From Paraburkholderia fungorum (lineage in GTDB: Bacteria > Pseudomonadota > Gammaproteobacteria > Burkholderiales > Burkholderiaceae), in the NCBI RefSeq assembly GCF_003610895.1, contig NZ_MCAS01000040.1:1-62407 (forward strand): 62,407 nucleotides of DNA, written 5' to 3'. The translations under genes were made by a program, and so were the position numbers. Under the pieces are notes generated by a model. It did not search any database. It saw nothing but the letters and a program-made list of their open reading frames with translations, and was not told where the DNA came from. Positions 8,900-18,694 of the stretch are shown here, piece after piece (the first letter of the stretch is position 1; the number at the start of each line of letters is the position of its first letter).

Positions 8900-9202
8900 A
8901 GCCGGCCGGAACAACTGTGCGTGCGGCGCCGCGCAGGAAAGCTTGCAATTCCCACCTTCCGCCGCCATGTCCTGAGCGCGGCGAGCTCCCGTTTGAAACA
9001 ATCCAACGCCTGCTGAGCGGCTGAGCGGGGCGCGCCCGGCGCCGCCATTCATGGCCCGCCGCGGCGCCACGGCGCGAGCGCGCCATGTCGTGGAAAACTG
9101 TATAAATATACAGTATAGTATCCCCCTATAACCCGGCCCTGGGCGAGTCTTTCCGCCAGCCGGGTGTCCCGAACTTGCGCGGTCGCGAGGCGTCCGTGAG
9201 AG
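8900..9202. other. Intergenic region carrying the SOS control site
   Basis: This non-coding stretch separates the racemase-like gene and the double UvrA gene. No gene is seen. The only strong signals are the LexA box and an overlapping -10-like hexamer described separately. Confidence 0.7.
9098..9113 (+). promoter_or_regulatory. LexA (SOS) box
   Basis: The site is a perfect CTGT-ATAAATAT-ACAG, the CTGT-N8-ACAG consensus used by LexA in gamma- and beta-proteobacteria. It extends symmetrically to ACTG...CAGT. TATAGT directly after it (9114-9119) resembles a -10 hexamer, so bound LexA would cover the promoter. It lies 90 bases upstream of the first possible start of the UvrA-like gene, on the same strand. 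Confidence 0.85.
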
Positions 9203-12200
9203 GTGGTCCACTCATTCAGACGGTCGGAAAAATTGGCATCTAACGGAACTATCCGCATTCGCGGCGCGCGCCAGCACAACCTGAAGAACGTCGATCTCGA
9301 CGTACGAACCGGCGAAATGACGGTCGTCACGGGGCCGTCCGGCTCCGGCAAATCGAGCCTCGTGTTCGACACCTTGTACGCGGAAGGGCAGCGGCGCTAC
9401 GTCGAAACTTTCAGCGCCTACGCGCGGCAGTTTCTCGATCGCATGGACCGGCCGCAAGTCGACCGGGTCGACGGCGTGCCGCCCGCCATCGCGATCGACC
9501 AGACCAACCCGGTGCGCAGTTCGCGTTCCACCGTCGGCACCATGACGGAGCTCAACGACCACCTGAAGCTGCTCTACGCGCGCGCGGCCGAACTGTTCGA
9601 CCGCAAGACCGCGCAGCAGGTGCGCCACGATACGCCCGAAACGATCTACGCCGAATTGCTCGCGCGCACCGCGGAGCATGATCCGCGGCTGGCCGTCACG
9701 TTTCCGGTCGAGCTGCCGGAAACGGCGTCCGAACAGGAAGTGGAGCAATGGCTTTCCGCGAGCGGCTACACGCGGGTCCAGGCGCAGCGCGAAGTCGATT
9801 CGCCTACCGGCAAGCGCAAGCTGCTCGACGTGGTGGCCGACCGTTTCCGCCTGAGCGCGGTCGACAAGCCGCGTGCGGTCGAAGCCATCGAGGCGTCGCT
9901 CAAGCGCGGCGGCGGCCGCGTCAATATTTACGTGTTGCCTGCGGCAGCGGAGGCAACGCAGGCGCCGGAGGCGACGCTCGCCGCGAATGCCGCCGAGCCG
10001 CAAATCTGGCGCTTCTCCACGGGCCTGCACAGCCCGGAGAGCGATCTGCGTTATGCGGATCCGCAGCCGGCGCTGTTCTCGTTCAATTCGGCTTATGGCG
10101 CGTGCGAAACCTGCCGCGGTTTCGGCCGAGTGATCGGAGTCGATCTCGGTCTGGTCATTCCCGACGCGCGCAAGACACTGCGCGACGGCGCGATTAAGCC
10201 GATGCAAACCCCCGCCTGGAAAGAGTGCCAGGACGACCTCATGCGCTACGCGGCGAAAGCGGATATCCGCCGCGGCACGCCGTGGGGTGAACTGACGGAC
10301 GCCGAGCGCGACTGGGTCATCAACGGCTCGCCGGACTGGAACGGCAAGTGGCAAAGCCATTGGTACGGTGTCAAACGTTTCTTCGAGTATCTCGAGTCGA
10401 AGGCGTACAAGATGCACATCCGCGTGCTGCTGTCGAAGTACCGCAGCTATACGCCGTGCGAAACCTGTGGTGGCGCGCGTCTGAAAACGGAATCGCTGTT
10501 ATGGCGTCTCGGCAGCAAGCAGAATGCGGACGAGGTGCTGGCGCCCGGGAAACGCTTTCTGCCGCGTGGCGTCGAGTGGCAGCGGGCGCAGCTCGAGTCC
10601 TTGCCGGGTTTGACCGTGCACGATCTGATGCTGATGCCGATCGAGCGCATCCGGCGTTTCTTCGACGAGATCAGCCTGCCAAGTGCATTGCTTGACGACG
10701 CACTCAAGCTGCTGCTCGCCGAGGTGCGCACACGCCTCAAGTATCTGTGCGATGTCGGCCTCGGCTATCTGACGCTCGACCGGCAAAGCCGCACGCTGTC
10801 GGGCGGCGAGGTGCAGCGGATCAACCTGACCACGGCGCTTGGCACGTCGCTGACCAAAACCCTGTTCGTGCTCGACGAGCCGAGCATCGGCCTGCATCCG
10901 CGCGATCTGAACCGGATCGTCGAGGCGATGCACCGGCTGCGCGACGCGGGCAATACGTTGGTGGTGGTCGAACACGATCCCTCGGTGATGCTCGCGGCGG
11001 ATCGTCTGATCGACATGGGTCCGGGGCCCGGCGAGCGGGGCGGGTCGATCATTTACGACGGCGCGCCTGAGGCCATCCGCTCGTCCGGCACACTGACCGG
11101 CGAGTACCTCGGCGGTCGCCGGCATGTGGCGGATGCGGCGCACTGGTCACAACGTCCGGTGGATGACAGCACCCCGCGCATCGTGCTCGAAGGCGCAACC
11201 GAACATAACCTGCGCGACGTCACCGTCGAGATTCCGTTGCAACGGCTCGTCTGCGTGACCGGCGTGTCGGGCTCCGGCAAGTCCACCTTGCTGCAGGACG
11301 TTTTGTATCCGGCCATGGCGCGGCACTTCGGTCTCGCCACCGAATCGCCCGGTGCATTCAGAAGCCTGACGGGCGCCGACCAGGTCACCGACGTGGTATT
11401 CGTCGACCAGTCGCCGATCGGCAAGACCGCGCGCTCGAACCCGGCCAGCTACGTCGGCGCATTCGACGAGATTCGCAAGCTCTTCGCCAAGGCGCCGCTC
11501 GCGCAGCAACGCGGTTACGGTCCCGGCATGTTCAGCTTCAACTCCGGTGACGGGCGCTGCCCGACCTGCGGCGGCTCGGGCTTCGAACACATCGAAATGC
11601 AGTTCCTGAGCGATGTCTATTTGCGCTGCCCGGATTGCGATGGGCGCCGTTATCGTGCGGAGCTGCTCGAAGTGAAAATCGAGCGCGGCGAATCGGCGCG
11701 TGCGTTGAGCATTGCCGACGTGCTGGAATTGACGGTGAGCGAAGCCACCGCCTACTTCGCGAAAGATGCTGAAGTACTGCGCGTGCTGCAGCCGATCGTC
11801 GACGTGGGTCTCGAATACGTGAAACTGGGGCAGCCGGTGCCCACGCTGTCCGGTGGCGAAGCGCAGCGGCTCAAGCTCGCCGGCTTCCTCGCGGAATCGG
11901 CGCAGGCGCGCACCGCGCGCAGCGCGAAGCAGCCGGTCGCACAACGCCTGTTCATGTTCGACGAGCCGACCACCGGCCTGCATTTCGACGACATCGCCAA
12001 GCTGATGCAGGCGTTCGGCAAGCTGCTGGCGAGCGGACATTCGCTGATCGTGATCGAACACAATCTCGACGTGATTCGTGCGGCCGACTGGCTGATCGAT
12101 CTCGGTCCTGAGGGCGGAGACGGCGGTGGCAGGGTGTTGTGCGCCGGCACGCCGGAAGATGTCAAGCTGTGCCAGGAATCGCATACCGGCGAGGCGTTGC

Positions 12201-15139
12201 TGCAATACGACCGGGCCATGAACGCAGCGGCCGAACCTGCGTCGCAGGGCATTCCGCTGCAAAAAGCGTTGAGCGCGGCGCGCGCCCGGCGGGTGATCGA
12301 AGGTGAGGACGTGGTGCGCATCGTCAATGCGCGCGAACACAATCTGAAAGCGCTGGACGTGGATATTCCGCACGGCAAGTTCAACGTGATTACCGGCGTT
12401 TCCGGTTCGGGCAAGTCCACGCTGGCCTTCGACATTCTGTTCCACGAAGGGCAGCGCCGTTACCTCGAATCGCTGAACGCCTACGCACGTTCCATCGTGC
12501 AGCCGGCCGGGCGCCCCGAGGTCGACGCGGTGTATGGCATTCCGCCCACCGTCGCGATCGAACAGCGTCTGTCGCGCGGTGGCCGCAAGAGTACCGTGGC
12601 GACCACGTCGGAAGTGTGGCACTTCCTGCGCCTGCTTTACGTAAAGCTCGGCCTTCAGCATTGCATCCACGACGGCACGCCGGTCACGTCGCAAAGCGTC
12701 GAATCGATTGCGGCGCAATTGCTGCGCGATCACAAAGGGCAGCACGTCGGTTTCCTCGCGCCTCTGGTCGTGAACCGCAAGGGCGTCTATACCGATCTCG
12801 CCAAGTGGGCGAAAGCACGCGGCAATACGCATCTGCGTGTGGACGGCGAGTTCGTGCCGGTGGACCCGTGGCCGAAGCTCGATCGCTTCCGCGAGCACAC
12901 CATCGAATTGCCGGTGACCGACCTTGTCGTGTCGCCGGATAACGAAGCAGAGCTGCGCCAGGCGCTCGACCAGACGCTGGAAATCGGCAAGGGCGTCATG
13001 CATCTGCTGGCGCCGCTCGACGGTTTGCACGACGCAATGGGCGGCGGCCGCTCCACCGCGAAGCTCGGTGCAGTGAAGGTGCTGTCCACCAAGCGCGCCT
13101 GCCCCGTATGCGGCACGAGTTATCCCGAACTCGACCCGCGCATGTTCTCGTATAACAGCAAGCATGGCTGGTGCACCACGTGCGTCGGCACGGGTCTCGC
13201 ACTGACGCGCGAACAACGCGCGGCATACGACGACACGGTAATCGTCGACGATAACCGTGGCCGTGAGCAGAGCTTGCCTTCCGAGGAACAGGAACCGGAA
13301 GGCCTCGTCGACGAACCGTGTGCGGATTGCGGCGGCACGCGCTTGAACCCCACCGCGCGCGCGGTCACGTTCGGCGAGCAGGCCATTGTCGACGTCGCGC
13401 AATGGACCGTGTCCGACACGCGCGCCTGGATCGACACGTTGGAAATGAGCGGCCGGGACGCGGAAATCGCGCGCGACGTGGTCAGCGAAATCGGCAGCCG
13501 CCTGCAGTTTCTGGAAGAAGTCGGGCTCGGTTATCTGAGTCTCGATCGGGCAGCGCCGAGCCTTTCGGGTGGTGAAGCGCAGCGCATCCGGCTGGCCGCG
13601 CAATTGGGCAGCAACCTGCAAGGCGTGTGCTACGTGCTCGACGAACCGACCATCGGTCTGCATCCGCGCGACAACCAGATTCTGCTCAATGCCTTGCGAA
13701 AATTGGGAGAAAAGGGCAATACGCTAGTGGTGGTCGAGCATGACGAAGATACGATTCGGCGTGCTGATCACATCATCGATATTGGACCGGGTGCGGGCAA
13801 GCGCGGCGGCACGCTGGTTGCGCAGGGCAGCGTGGCCGATCTGTCGGCGCAGCCCGATTCGCTGACCGGACAGTTCCTCGCCCATCCGATCGTGCATCCG
13901 CTGCAGCCGCGCCGCAAGGTGGTCGCACCGACCAAACGCGCGGCCGCGGTGCCGGAGAATTGGCTGACGGTGCATGGCGGCAAACTGCACAATCTGCAGA
14001 ACGTTACTGTCGGTATTCCGCTTTCACGGCTGGTAGCGGTGACGGGCGTGAGCGGTTCGGGCAAGTCGACGCTCGCTCGCGACGTACTGATGACCAATCT
14101 GCTGGATGCGGTGGGGCGCTCGGTGCTGTCGTCGCCGGCCACGCGGCGTGCGCGTGCGGCGGCCGAGACCCAGCCGGCGGCGAACCGGCGTTCGAGTGTG
14201 CTGGCGCGCACGGCGCCGCGTGCACCGCTGAACGTCACGCATGCCTGGCAGGGTTGCGATTCGATCACCGGCTGGGAAAACATCGACCGTGTACTCGAAG
14301 TCGATCAGACACCGATCGGTAAAACGCCGCGCTCCTGTCCGGCAACCTACATCGGCGTGTGGGATGCGATTCGCAAGCTGTTCGCCGGCACACTCGAAGC
14401 GCGCGCGCGTGGCTACACCGCATCGCGTTTCTCGTTCAACACGGGCGAGGGGCGTTGTCCCGCATGCGAAGGGCAGGGCGTGCGCACCATCGGCATGAGT
14501 TTCCTGCCCGACGTGAAAGTGCCGTGCGACGTTTGCCACGGGCAGCGCTTCAATCCAGAGACGCTCGCGGTCACGTGGCGCGGCAAGAATATCGGCGACG
14601 TGCTGACTATGGAAATCGACGAAGCCGTCGAGTTCTTCGCGCCGATTTCGAACATCGCACATCCATTGCAACTGATGAAAGATGTCGGGCTCGGATATCT
14701 GACGCTTGGGCAGCCGTCGCCCACACTGTCGGGCGGCGAGGCACAGCGTATCAAGCTCGTCACCGAGTTGAGCAAGGTGCGTGACGACATTACGCGGCGT
14801 GGCCAGAAGCCGCCTCACACGCTGTATGTGCTCGACGAACCGACGGTCGGCTTGCATATGGCGGACGTCGCCAAGCTGATTCGCGTGCTGCATCGTCTCG
14901 CGGACGGCGGCCATAGTGTTGTTGTCATCGAGCACGATCTCGACGTGATTGCCGAGGCGGACTGGATCATCGATCTCGGTCCCGAAGGTGGCGTGGGGGG
15001 CGGCACCATTGTCGCCGCTACGGACCCCGAAGGATTATCCCGCGTTGCCGCCAGCCATACCGGTGCCGCACTGCGTCCCGTGTTAGCGCGAGCGCAGGAC
15101 GAGACAGCAGTGAGCGCGGGCGAAGGAACCAACGGTTGA
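9203..15139 (+). CDS. uvrA: Double-length UvrA-like excinuclease ATPase
   Basis: This 1978-residue protein is two UvrA-like halves fused end to end, twice the usual 940 residues. Four Walker A motifs begin near residues 44, 688, 1066 and 1615. Four ABC signatures (LSGGE) begin at 532, 882, 1454 and 1842, each followed by a Walker B of the LDEP or FDEP type. Zinc-finger cysteine pairs are present in both halves (CETC/CETCGG, CPTCGG...CPDC, CPVC...CTTC, CPAC...CDVC). UvrA scans DNA and loads UvrB in nucleotide-excision repair. Here one chain could imitate the normal dimer. A LexA box upstream indicates SOS induction. GTG 9203 is the longest start; TTG 9233 is also possible. The symbol denotes the family; it is probably not the only uvrA of the genome. 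Confidence 0.92.
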   Translation: MVHSFRRSEKLASNGTIRIRGARQHNLKNVDLDVRTGEMTVVTGPSGSGKSSLVFDTLYAEGQRRYVETFSAYARQFLDRMDRPQVDRVDGVPPAIAIDQTNPVRSSRSTVGTMTELNDHLKLLYARAAELFDRKTAQQVRHDTPETIYAELLARTAEHDPRLAVTFPVELPETASEQEVEQWLSASGYTRVQAQREVDSPTGKRKLLDVVADRFRLSAVDKPRAVEAIEASLKRGGGRVNIYVLPAAAEATQAPEATLAANAAEPQIWRFSTGLHSPESDLRYADPQPALFSFNSAYGACETCRGFGRVIGVDLGLVIPDARKTLRDGAIKPMQTPAWKECQDDLMRYAAKADIRRGTPWGELTDAERDWVINGSPDWNGKWQSHWYGVKRFFEYLESKAYKMHIRVLLSKYRSYTPCETCGGARLKTESLLWRLGSKQNADEVLAPGKRFLPRGVEWQRAQLESLPGLTVHDLMLMPIERIRRFFDEISLPSALLDDALKLLLAEVRTRLKYLCDVGLGYLTLDRQSRTLSGGEVQRINLTTALGTSLTKTLFVLDEPSIGLHPRDLNRIVEAMHRLRDAGNTLVVVEHDPSVMLAADRLIDMGPGPGERGGSIIYDGAPEAIRSSGTLTGEYLGGRRHVADAAHWSQRPVDDSTPRIVLEGATEHNLRDVTVEIPLQRLVCVTGVSGSGKSTLLQDVLYPAMARHFGLATESPGAFRSLTGADQVTDVVFVDQSPIGKTARSNPASYVGAFDEIRKLFAKAPLAQQRGYGPGMFSFNSGDGRCPTCGGSGFEHIEMQFLSDVYLRCPDCDGRRYRAELLEVKIERGESARALSIADVLELTVSEATAYFAKDAEVLRVLQPIVDVGLEYVKLGQPVPTLSGGEAQRLKLAGFLAESAQARTARSAKQPVAQRLFMFDEPTTGLHFDDIAKLMQAFGKLLASGHSLIVIEHNLDVIRAADWLIDLGPEGGDGGGRVLCAGTPEDVKLCQESHTGEALLQYDRAMNAAAEPASQGIPLQKALSAARARRVIEGEDVVRIVNAREHNLKALDVDIPHGKFNVITGVSGSGKSTLAFDILFHEGQRRYLESLNAYARSIVQPAGRPEVDAVYGIPPTVAIEQRLSRGGRKSTVATTSEVWHFLRLLYVKLGLQHCIHDGTPVTSQSVESIAAQLLRDHKGQHVGFLAPLVVNRKGVYTDLAKWAKARGNTHLRVDGEFVPVDPWPKLDRFREHTIELPVTDLVVSPDNEAELRQALDQTLEIGKGVMHLLAPLDGLHDAMGGGRSTAKLGAVKVLSTKRACPVCGTSYPELDPRMFSYNSKHGWCTTCVGTGLALTREQRAAYDDTVIVDDNRGREQSLPSEEQEPEGLVDEPCADCGGTRLNPTARAVTFGEQAIVDVAQWTVSDTRAWIDTLEMSGRDAEIARDVVSEIGSRLQFLEEVGLGYLSLDRAAPSLSGGEAQRIRLAAQLGSNLQGVCYVLDEPTIGLHPRDNQILLNALRKLGEKGNTLVVVEHDEDTIRRADHIIDIGPGAGKRGGTLVAQGSVADLSAQPDSLTGQFLAHPIVHPLQPRRKVVAPTKRAAAVPENWLTVHGGKLHNLQNVTVGIPLSRLVAVTGVSGSGKSTLARDVLMTNLLDAVGRSVLSSPATRRARAAAETQPAANRRSSVLARTAPRAPLNVTHAWQGCDSITGWENIDRVLEVDQTPIGKTPRSCPATYIGVWDAIRKLFAGTLEARARGYTASRFSFNTGEGRCPACEGQGVRTIGMSFLPDVKVPCDVCHGQRFNPETLAVTWRGKNIGDVLTMEIDEAVEFFAPISNIAHPLQLMKDVGLGYLTLGQPSPTLSGGEAQRIKLVTELSKVRDDITRRGQKPPHTLYVLDEPTVGLHMADVAKLIRVLHRLADGGHSVVVIEHDLDVIAEADWIIDLGPEGGVGGGTIVAATDPEGLSRVAASHTGAALRPVLARAQDETAVSAGEGTNG

Positions 15140-15363
15140 CGCAGTGGAGTGGCGCAATGCACTTTGCGCCACTTCCTTCTGCTCGTTCAGGTTGCTGGAT
15201 CGTCTGTGTCCCGGTTATTCGCAACCAGGCGCCTGAAAAAATGCCATTTGAATCACATGAATGTGCTGTCGAGGTGCCGGTCATATCAGAGGCGCGGCAA
15301 TATCACTGCCGTTGGCTATATGTAATTAATTTGAGTGATTTTGTAATTTTATAAATGGCGTAA

Positions 15364-15551
15364 TTGAAATGTGTATTTAGGGTGTCGCAAATACCGCGAA
15401 AAAGAATTTCAAACGCCGTTCCCCTTCTGCTATCTTCTCGCCGTCGACGTCGACCTTGAGTCGACGCTCGATCACCACGTTAGACGATCTGTTCGCGGTC
15501 CACTCCGGTTGCCATGCAACCATCGTGGAAAGCCCGCCCGGTGGGCTTTTT
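15364..15551 (+). ncRNA. Possible small RNA ending in an intrinsic terminator
   Basis: A TTGAAA hexamer (15364-15369) could be a -35 box, but the -10 region is weak. Downstream are a short hairpin GGTTG-CCATG-CAACC and then the terminator AAAGCCC / GGGCTTT followed by T residues. The terminator is more than 380 bases past the UvrA stop, which makes a separate transcript plausible. No known RNA family was recognised. Confidence 0.25.
15529..15551 (+). terminator. Intrinsic terminator
   Basis: The stem AAAGCCC (15529-15535) pairs with GGGCTTT (15543-15549) around a 7-base loop and continues into a short T run. Confidence 0.65.
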
Positions 15552-16121
15552 CGTCCCGTTCCGCAAGTGATTCGCCGACCGTTTCTGGTGTCTTCGGAAA
15601 GCCGCGATAGCGGCTGCGTCCCAATTTATGAGCGCACGAAAAGTGCGCTCGCATCCGCTCGACACACGCTTATTCTTTTAAAACGTCGCGAATACGGCAT
15701 TAGTTAGAGTGTCCTCTCTAAACTTAGTATGCTGTCATCAAAAAAAGTTTGACCCCGCATTTTTTGTCCTGCTATTGTTGCCTCCCATGAAACGCGGGTG
15801 ACAATCGCGCAAAAAGTTCGAGAGCGGCAGCGCGCGTCGATCAAATTGTCCCCAGCCGTTCATGCCAGACGGAAATACATAGGCCAAACATAATCTATTA
15901 GTACTTCTACTTAGATGGCTGTTTGGTTAGTGTGAAGTGCCGCTGCGGTGTCTCATAGTCGCATCCGTGTCATTAAGTCAGGCTTGGGCGTTGCAGCATA
16001 AATTTTGGACTACAAATCAAAAGCATGGGCAATGAGTTCGGTTGTCCGGGATGAGTCCTGGTTGTCGGTTGTAGATGCGCTGCAGCAATAGAAATGGATA
16101 GTTCACGCCGGAGGAACAAAG

Positions 16122-16829
16122 GTGGGTACGAAAGTCGAAGGGCAATTTCCGGCAGTAGCGGCCCGTATGGAGAGGCCAGGGCGCCCGCGTGAGTTTGGGC
16201 GCAAGCAGCAAAACCCAGTACGCCGCTTCGGCGGTATCGCAGTTGTTCTGCTCCTGCACATTGTGTTGATCTACGCGCTTATCAACGGTCTCGCCACCAA
16301 GGTCGTGCAGGTCATCCAGCATCCCATCGAAACGAAAATCATCGAACCGGTGAAGCCGCCGCCTCCGCCGCCTTTGCCGACCGTGCAATTGCCGCCGCCG
16401 AAGTTCGCACCGCCGCCGCCGCCGTTCGTGCCGCCGCCGGAAGTGCAGGTGCAAACGCCGCCTCAGCCGACCATCACGCACCAGGCCGCACCGGTCGTGT
16501 CGGCACCGGCCGTAGCGCCTCCCGCACCGCCTGCGCCTGCACCGGCCAAGCCCGTGAGCAGCGAAGTAGGGGTGGCATGCCCGAACTCCGATCAGATCCG
16601 TTCGTCGATTCGCTACCCGAAGGAAGCGCAGGAAAACAACGTTACGGGTGATGTGCTGATCGAATTCGTGGTTGATGCGCAAGGCCATATTACGAATGAA
16701 CGGGTTGCCAAGTCGTCGGAGGATTCATCACTCGATCGTGCGGCGTTCAACGCGGTCAAGCAGTTCACGTGCGTTTCCCAAGGCCAGGCTGTCCGTGTGC
16801 AAGTTCCGTTCTCGTTTAACCTGAACTGA
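16122..16829 (+). CDS. tonB: TonB energy-transducing protein
   Basis: This 235-residue TonB couples the inner-membrane proton motive force to outer-membrane receptors. After a basic N-terminus comes one membrane helix (about 37-57) containing a histidine (H46), as in TonB proteins. A periplasm-spanning proline-rich stretch follows (about 76-150, many PPPPP runs), then the C-terminal receptor-contacting domain (about 150-235, with IRYPKEAQENNVTGDVLIEF). The GTG start at 16122 is fixed by GGAGG 7 bases upstream. It heads an operon with exbB and two exbD genes. A TonB-dependent receptor 4 kb downstream is the obvious partner. Confidence 0.93.
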   Translation: MGTKVEGQFPAVAARMERPGRPREFGRKQQNPVRRFGGIAVVLLLHIVLIYALINGLATKVVQVIQHPIETKIIEPVKPPPPPPLPTVQLPPPKFAPPPPPFVPPPEVQVQTPPQPTITHQAAPVVSAPAVAPPAPPAPAPAKPVSSEVGVACPNSDQIRSSIRYPKEAQENNVTGDVLIEFVVDAQGHITNERVAKSSEDSSLDRAAFNAVKQFTCVSQGQAVRVQVPFSFNLN

Positions 16830-16906
16830 AACCCACGGGCTGTCCGGTACCGGTAGCGATTTATCAGTCTTGGTTTGGAAGTTGTACTAATGAACTTGGA
16901 GCAGGC

Positions 16907-17812
16907 ATGAAGAAGCGTACTCTCGCCGCATTGGCGGCAACCCTGTTGTTCGCCGTAACCACGGTGGATACCTTTGTGGCACCGCAAATGGCCCATGCGC
17001 AAGCTAGCGACGCCACCGCGTCGGCTGCGGCGCCTGCCACCGCCGCACCGCTCACGGCAGCCCCGGCCGCCGATCAGGCCGTGCCGCCGCCACAGCCGGC
17101 CACGTCCGAAACCGTCAATAATCCGTATGGTCTCGGCGCGCTCTGGAAGAACGGCGACTTCGTTGCCCGCTTCGTGCTGATTCTGCTGGTGCTCATGTCA
17201 ATGGGCAGCTGGTACATCATGATTACCAAGTTCCTTGAGCAGTTCCGCGCGAACCGTCGTGCGAAGAGCGCCGACGAACAGCTGTGGACCGCGCCGTCGC
17301 TGGTCGAAGGCGCCAAGCGGCTCGATGAGTCGTCGCCATTCCGCTTCATCGCCGAAACTGCGATCGAAGCCGGCGAGCATCACGACGAAGCACTGCTCGA
17401 AGCCGTCGACCGCAACACGTGGATCGATACGTCGGTGGAGCGTGCGATCACCAATGTGTCGAATCGTCTGCAGGACGGCCTGGCGTTCCTCGGCACGGTC
17501 GGCTCGACAGCGCCGTTCGTCGGCCTGTTCGGTACGGTGTGGGGGATCTATCACGCGCTGACGGCAATCGGTATCGCCGGCCAGGCTTCGATCGACAAGG
17601 TCGCGGGCCCGGTGGGCGAGGCGCTGATCATGACCGCGATCGGCCTTGCGGTGGCTGTGCCGGCGGTGCTCGGCTACAACTTCCTGGTTCGCCGCAACAA
17701 GTCGGTGATGGAGCGTGTGCGTGCCTTCGGCGCACAACTGCATACCGTCCTGCTCGCCGGCAGCCGGCGCTCGGCACGCGCTTCGGCCCGTCAAGCATCG
17801 CTGGTCCAATAA
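16907..17812 (+). CDS. exbB: ExbB/MotA/TolQ-type proton channel with secreted N-terminus
   Basis: This 301-residue proton-channel subunit energises TonB. It begins with a cleavable-looking signal peptide (1-31, ending AHA) and an Ala/Pro-rich linker, an extension missing from short ExbB proteins. Membrane helices are at about 85-106, 191-217 (LGTVGSTAPFVGLFGTVWGIYHAL) and 237-260, with a large cytoplasmic loop between the first two. It follows tonB by 77 bases and precedes exbD by 12, so the genes very likely form one transcript. Confidence 0.93.
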   Translation: MKKRTLAALAATLLFAVTTVDTFVAPQMAHAQASDATASAAAPATAAPLTAAPAADQAVPPPQPATSETVNNPYGLGALWKNGDFVARFVLILLVLMSMGSWYIMITKFLEQFRANRRAKSADEQLWTAPSLVEGAKRLDESSPFRFIAETAIEAGEHHDEALLEAVDRNTWIDTSVERAITNVSNRLQDGLAFLGTVGSTAPFVGLFGTVWGIYHALTAIGIAGQASIDKVAGPVGEALIMTAIGLAVAVPAVLGYNFLVRRNKSVMERVRAFGAQLHTVLLAGSRRSARASARQASLVQ

Positions 17813-17824
17813 GCGGAGTCCGTC

Positions 17825-18247
17825 ATGGCTATGAGCGTTGGGCAGGATGATAACGACGAAGTCATCTCGAGTATCAACACCACGCCGCTCGTCGATGTGA
17901 TGCTGGTCCTGCTGATCATCTTCCTGATCACGATTCCGGTGGTGACGCATACGGTGCCGGTGCAACTGCCGAAGGAGACGATCCAGCCGTTGCAGACCAC
18001 GCCGAAAAGCATCGTCATTGCAGTCAATCGCGACGGCGATTTCTTCTGGAACGAGAAACAGGTCGATGCACCGACGCTGCTGGCACGCCTGAAAACCGTG
18101 TCGGTCATGACGCCGCAACCGGAAGTGCATGTTCGCGGTGACCAGAGCACGCGTTATGAATTCATCGGCCGGGTCATTACCGAGTGCGAGCGCGCCGGTA
18201 TCGCGAAAGTTTCGTTTATTACTGAACCGCCGGCGCGCGGCGGCTAG
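17825..18247 (+). CDS. exbD: ExbD/TolR-type biopolymer transport protein 1
   Basis: This 140-residue ExbD has a short cytoplasmic N-terminus, one membrane helix (about 22-43) holding the essential proton-carrying aspartate (D24 in PLVDVMLVLLIIF), and a periplasmic domain. It sits between exbB and a second exbD. ExbB and ExbD form the channel through which protons energise TonB. Confidence 0.93.
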   Translation: MAMSVGQDDNDEVISSINTTPLVDVMLVLLIIFLITIPVVTHTVPVQLPKETIQPLQTTPKSIVIAVNRDGDFFWNEKQVDAPTLLARLKTVSVMTPQPEVHVRGDQSTRYEFIGRVITECERAGIAKVSFITEPPARGG

Positions 18248-18256
18248 AGGCTCATC

Positions 18257-18685
18257 ATGGGAATGAACGTATCTTCGGGCGGCAGCAGCGAACCGGATGT
18301 GATGGTCGACATCAACACCACGCCGTTGATCGACGTGATGCTGGTGTTGCTGATCATGCTGATCATCACGATTCCGATCCAGACGCACGCCATCAAGATG
18401 AACCTGCCGGTCGGCAATCCACCGCCGCCGATCACGCAACCGGAAGTAGTGCAGATCGATATCGACTTCGACGGCACTACGACCTGGAATGGTCAGCCGG
18501 TGCCGGACCGGGCGGCGCTCGAGTCCAGGCTTGCGCAGGTGGCGGCCGAGCCGGTTCAGGCGGAAATCCATCTGCGGCCTAACAAGCTGGTGCCGTACAA
18601 GGATGTCGCGGCCGTGATGGCGTCCGCGCAACGGCTGGGCGCGACGAAAATCGGCCTGATCGGCAACGAGCAGTACATGCAATAA
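18257..18685 (+). CDS. exbD: ExbD/TolR-type biopolymer transport protein 2
   Basis: This second, clearly diverged 142-residue ExbD has the same plan: membrane helix about 24-45 with aspartate D26 in PLIDVMLVLLIML, then a periplasmic domain. It begins 9 bases after the first. Paired exbD genes next to tonB-exbB are known from xanthomonads, where the second copy serves particular receptors. That suggests this TonB complex is dedicated rather than general; the last point is inference. Confidence 0.92.
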   Translation: MGMNVSSGGSSEPDVMVDINTTPLIDVMLVLLIMLIITIPIQTHAIKMNLPVGNPPPPITQPEVVQIDIDFDGTTTWNGQPVPDRAALESRLAQVAAEPVQAEIHLRPNKLVPYKDVAAVMASAQRLGATKIGLIGNEQYMQ

Positions 18686-18694
18686 GGAAGTGCA

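Larger units (their letters stand above)
15140..16121. other. Long intergenic region upstream of tonB
   Basis: No convincing protein gene is seen in these 980 bases. The region is AT-richer than its surroundings. It contains an intrinsic terminator (15529-15551) preceded by small stem-loops, treated separately as a possible small RNA. Short reading frames at 15371-15707 have no ribosome sites and no recognisable protein features. No clear Fur box was seen before tonB. Confidence 0.6.

Noticed and set aside
7616..9211. A 531-codon antisense frame across the racemase gene and SOS box
   Set aside because: It runs opposite a gene with clear catalytic motifs, has no recognisable protein features and crosses the promoter region of the next gene.
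11147..13663. An 838-codon open frame on the minus strand inside the UvrA gene
   Set aside because: It is an antisense shadow of a GC-rich gene whose plus-strand product has four clear ABC ATPase modules. The antisense sequence is Arg/His/Gln-rich and low-complexity.
15840..16121. Fur box upstream of tonB
   Set aside because: No GATAATGAT-type inverted repeat was found. Iron control of this operon is not supported by the sequence.
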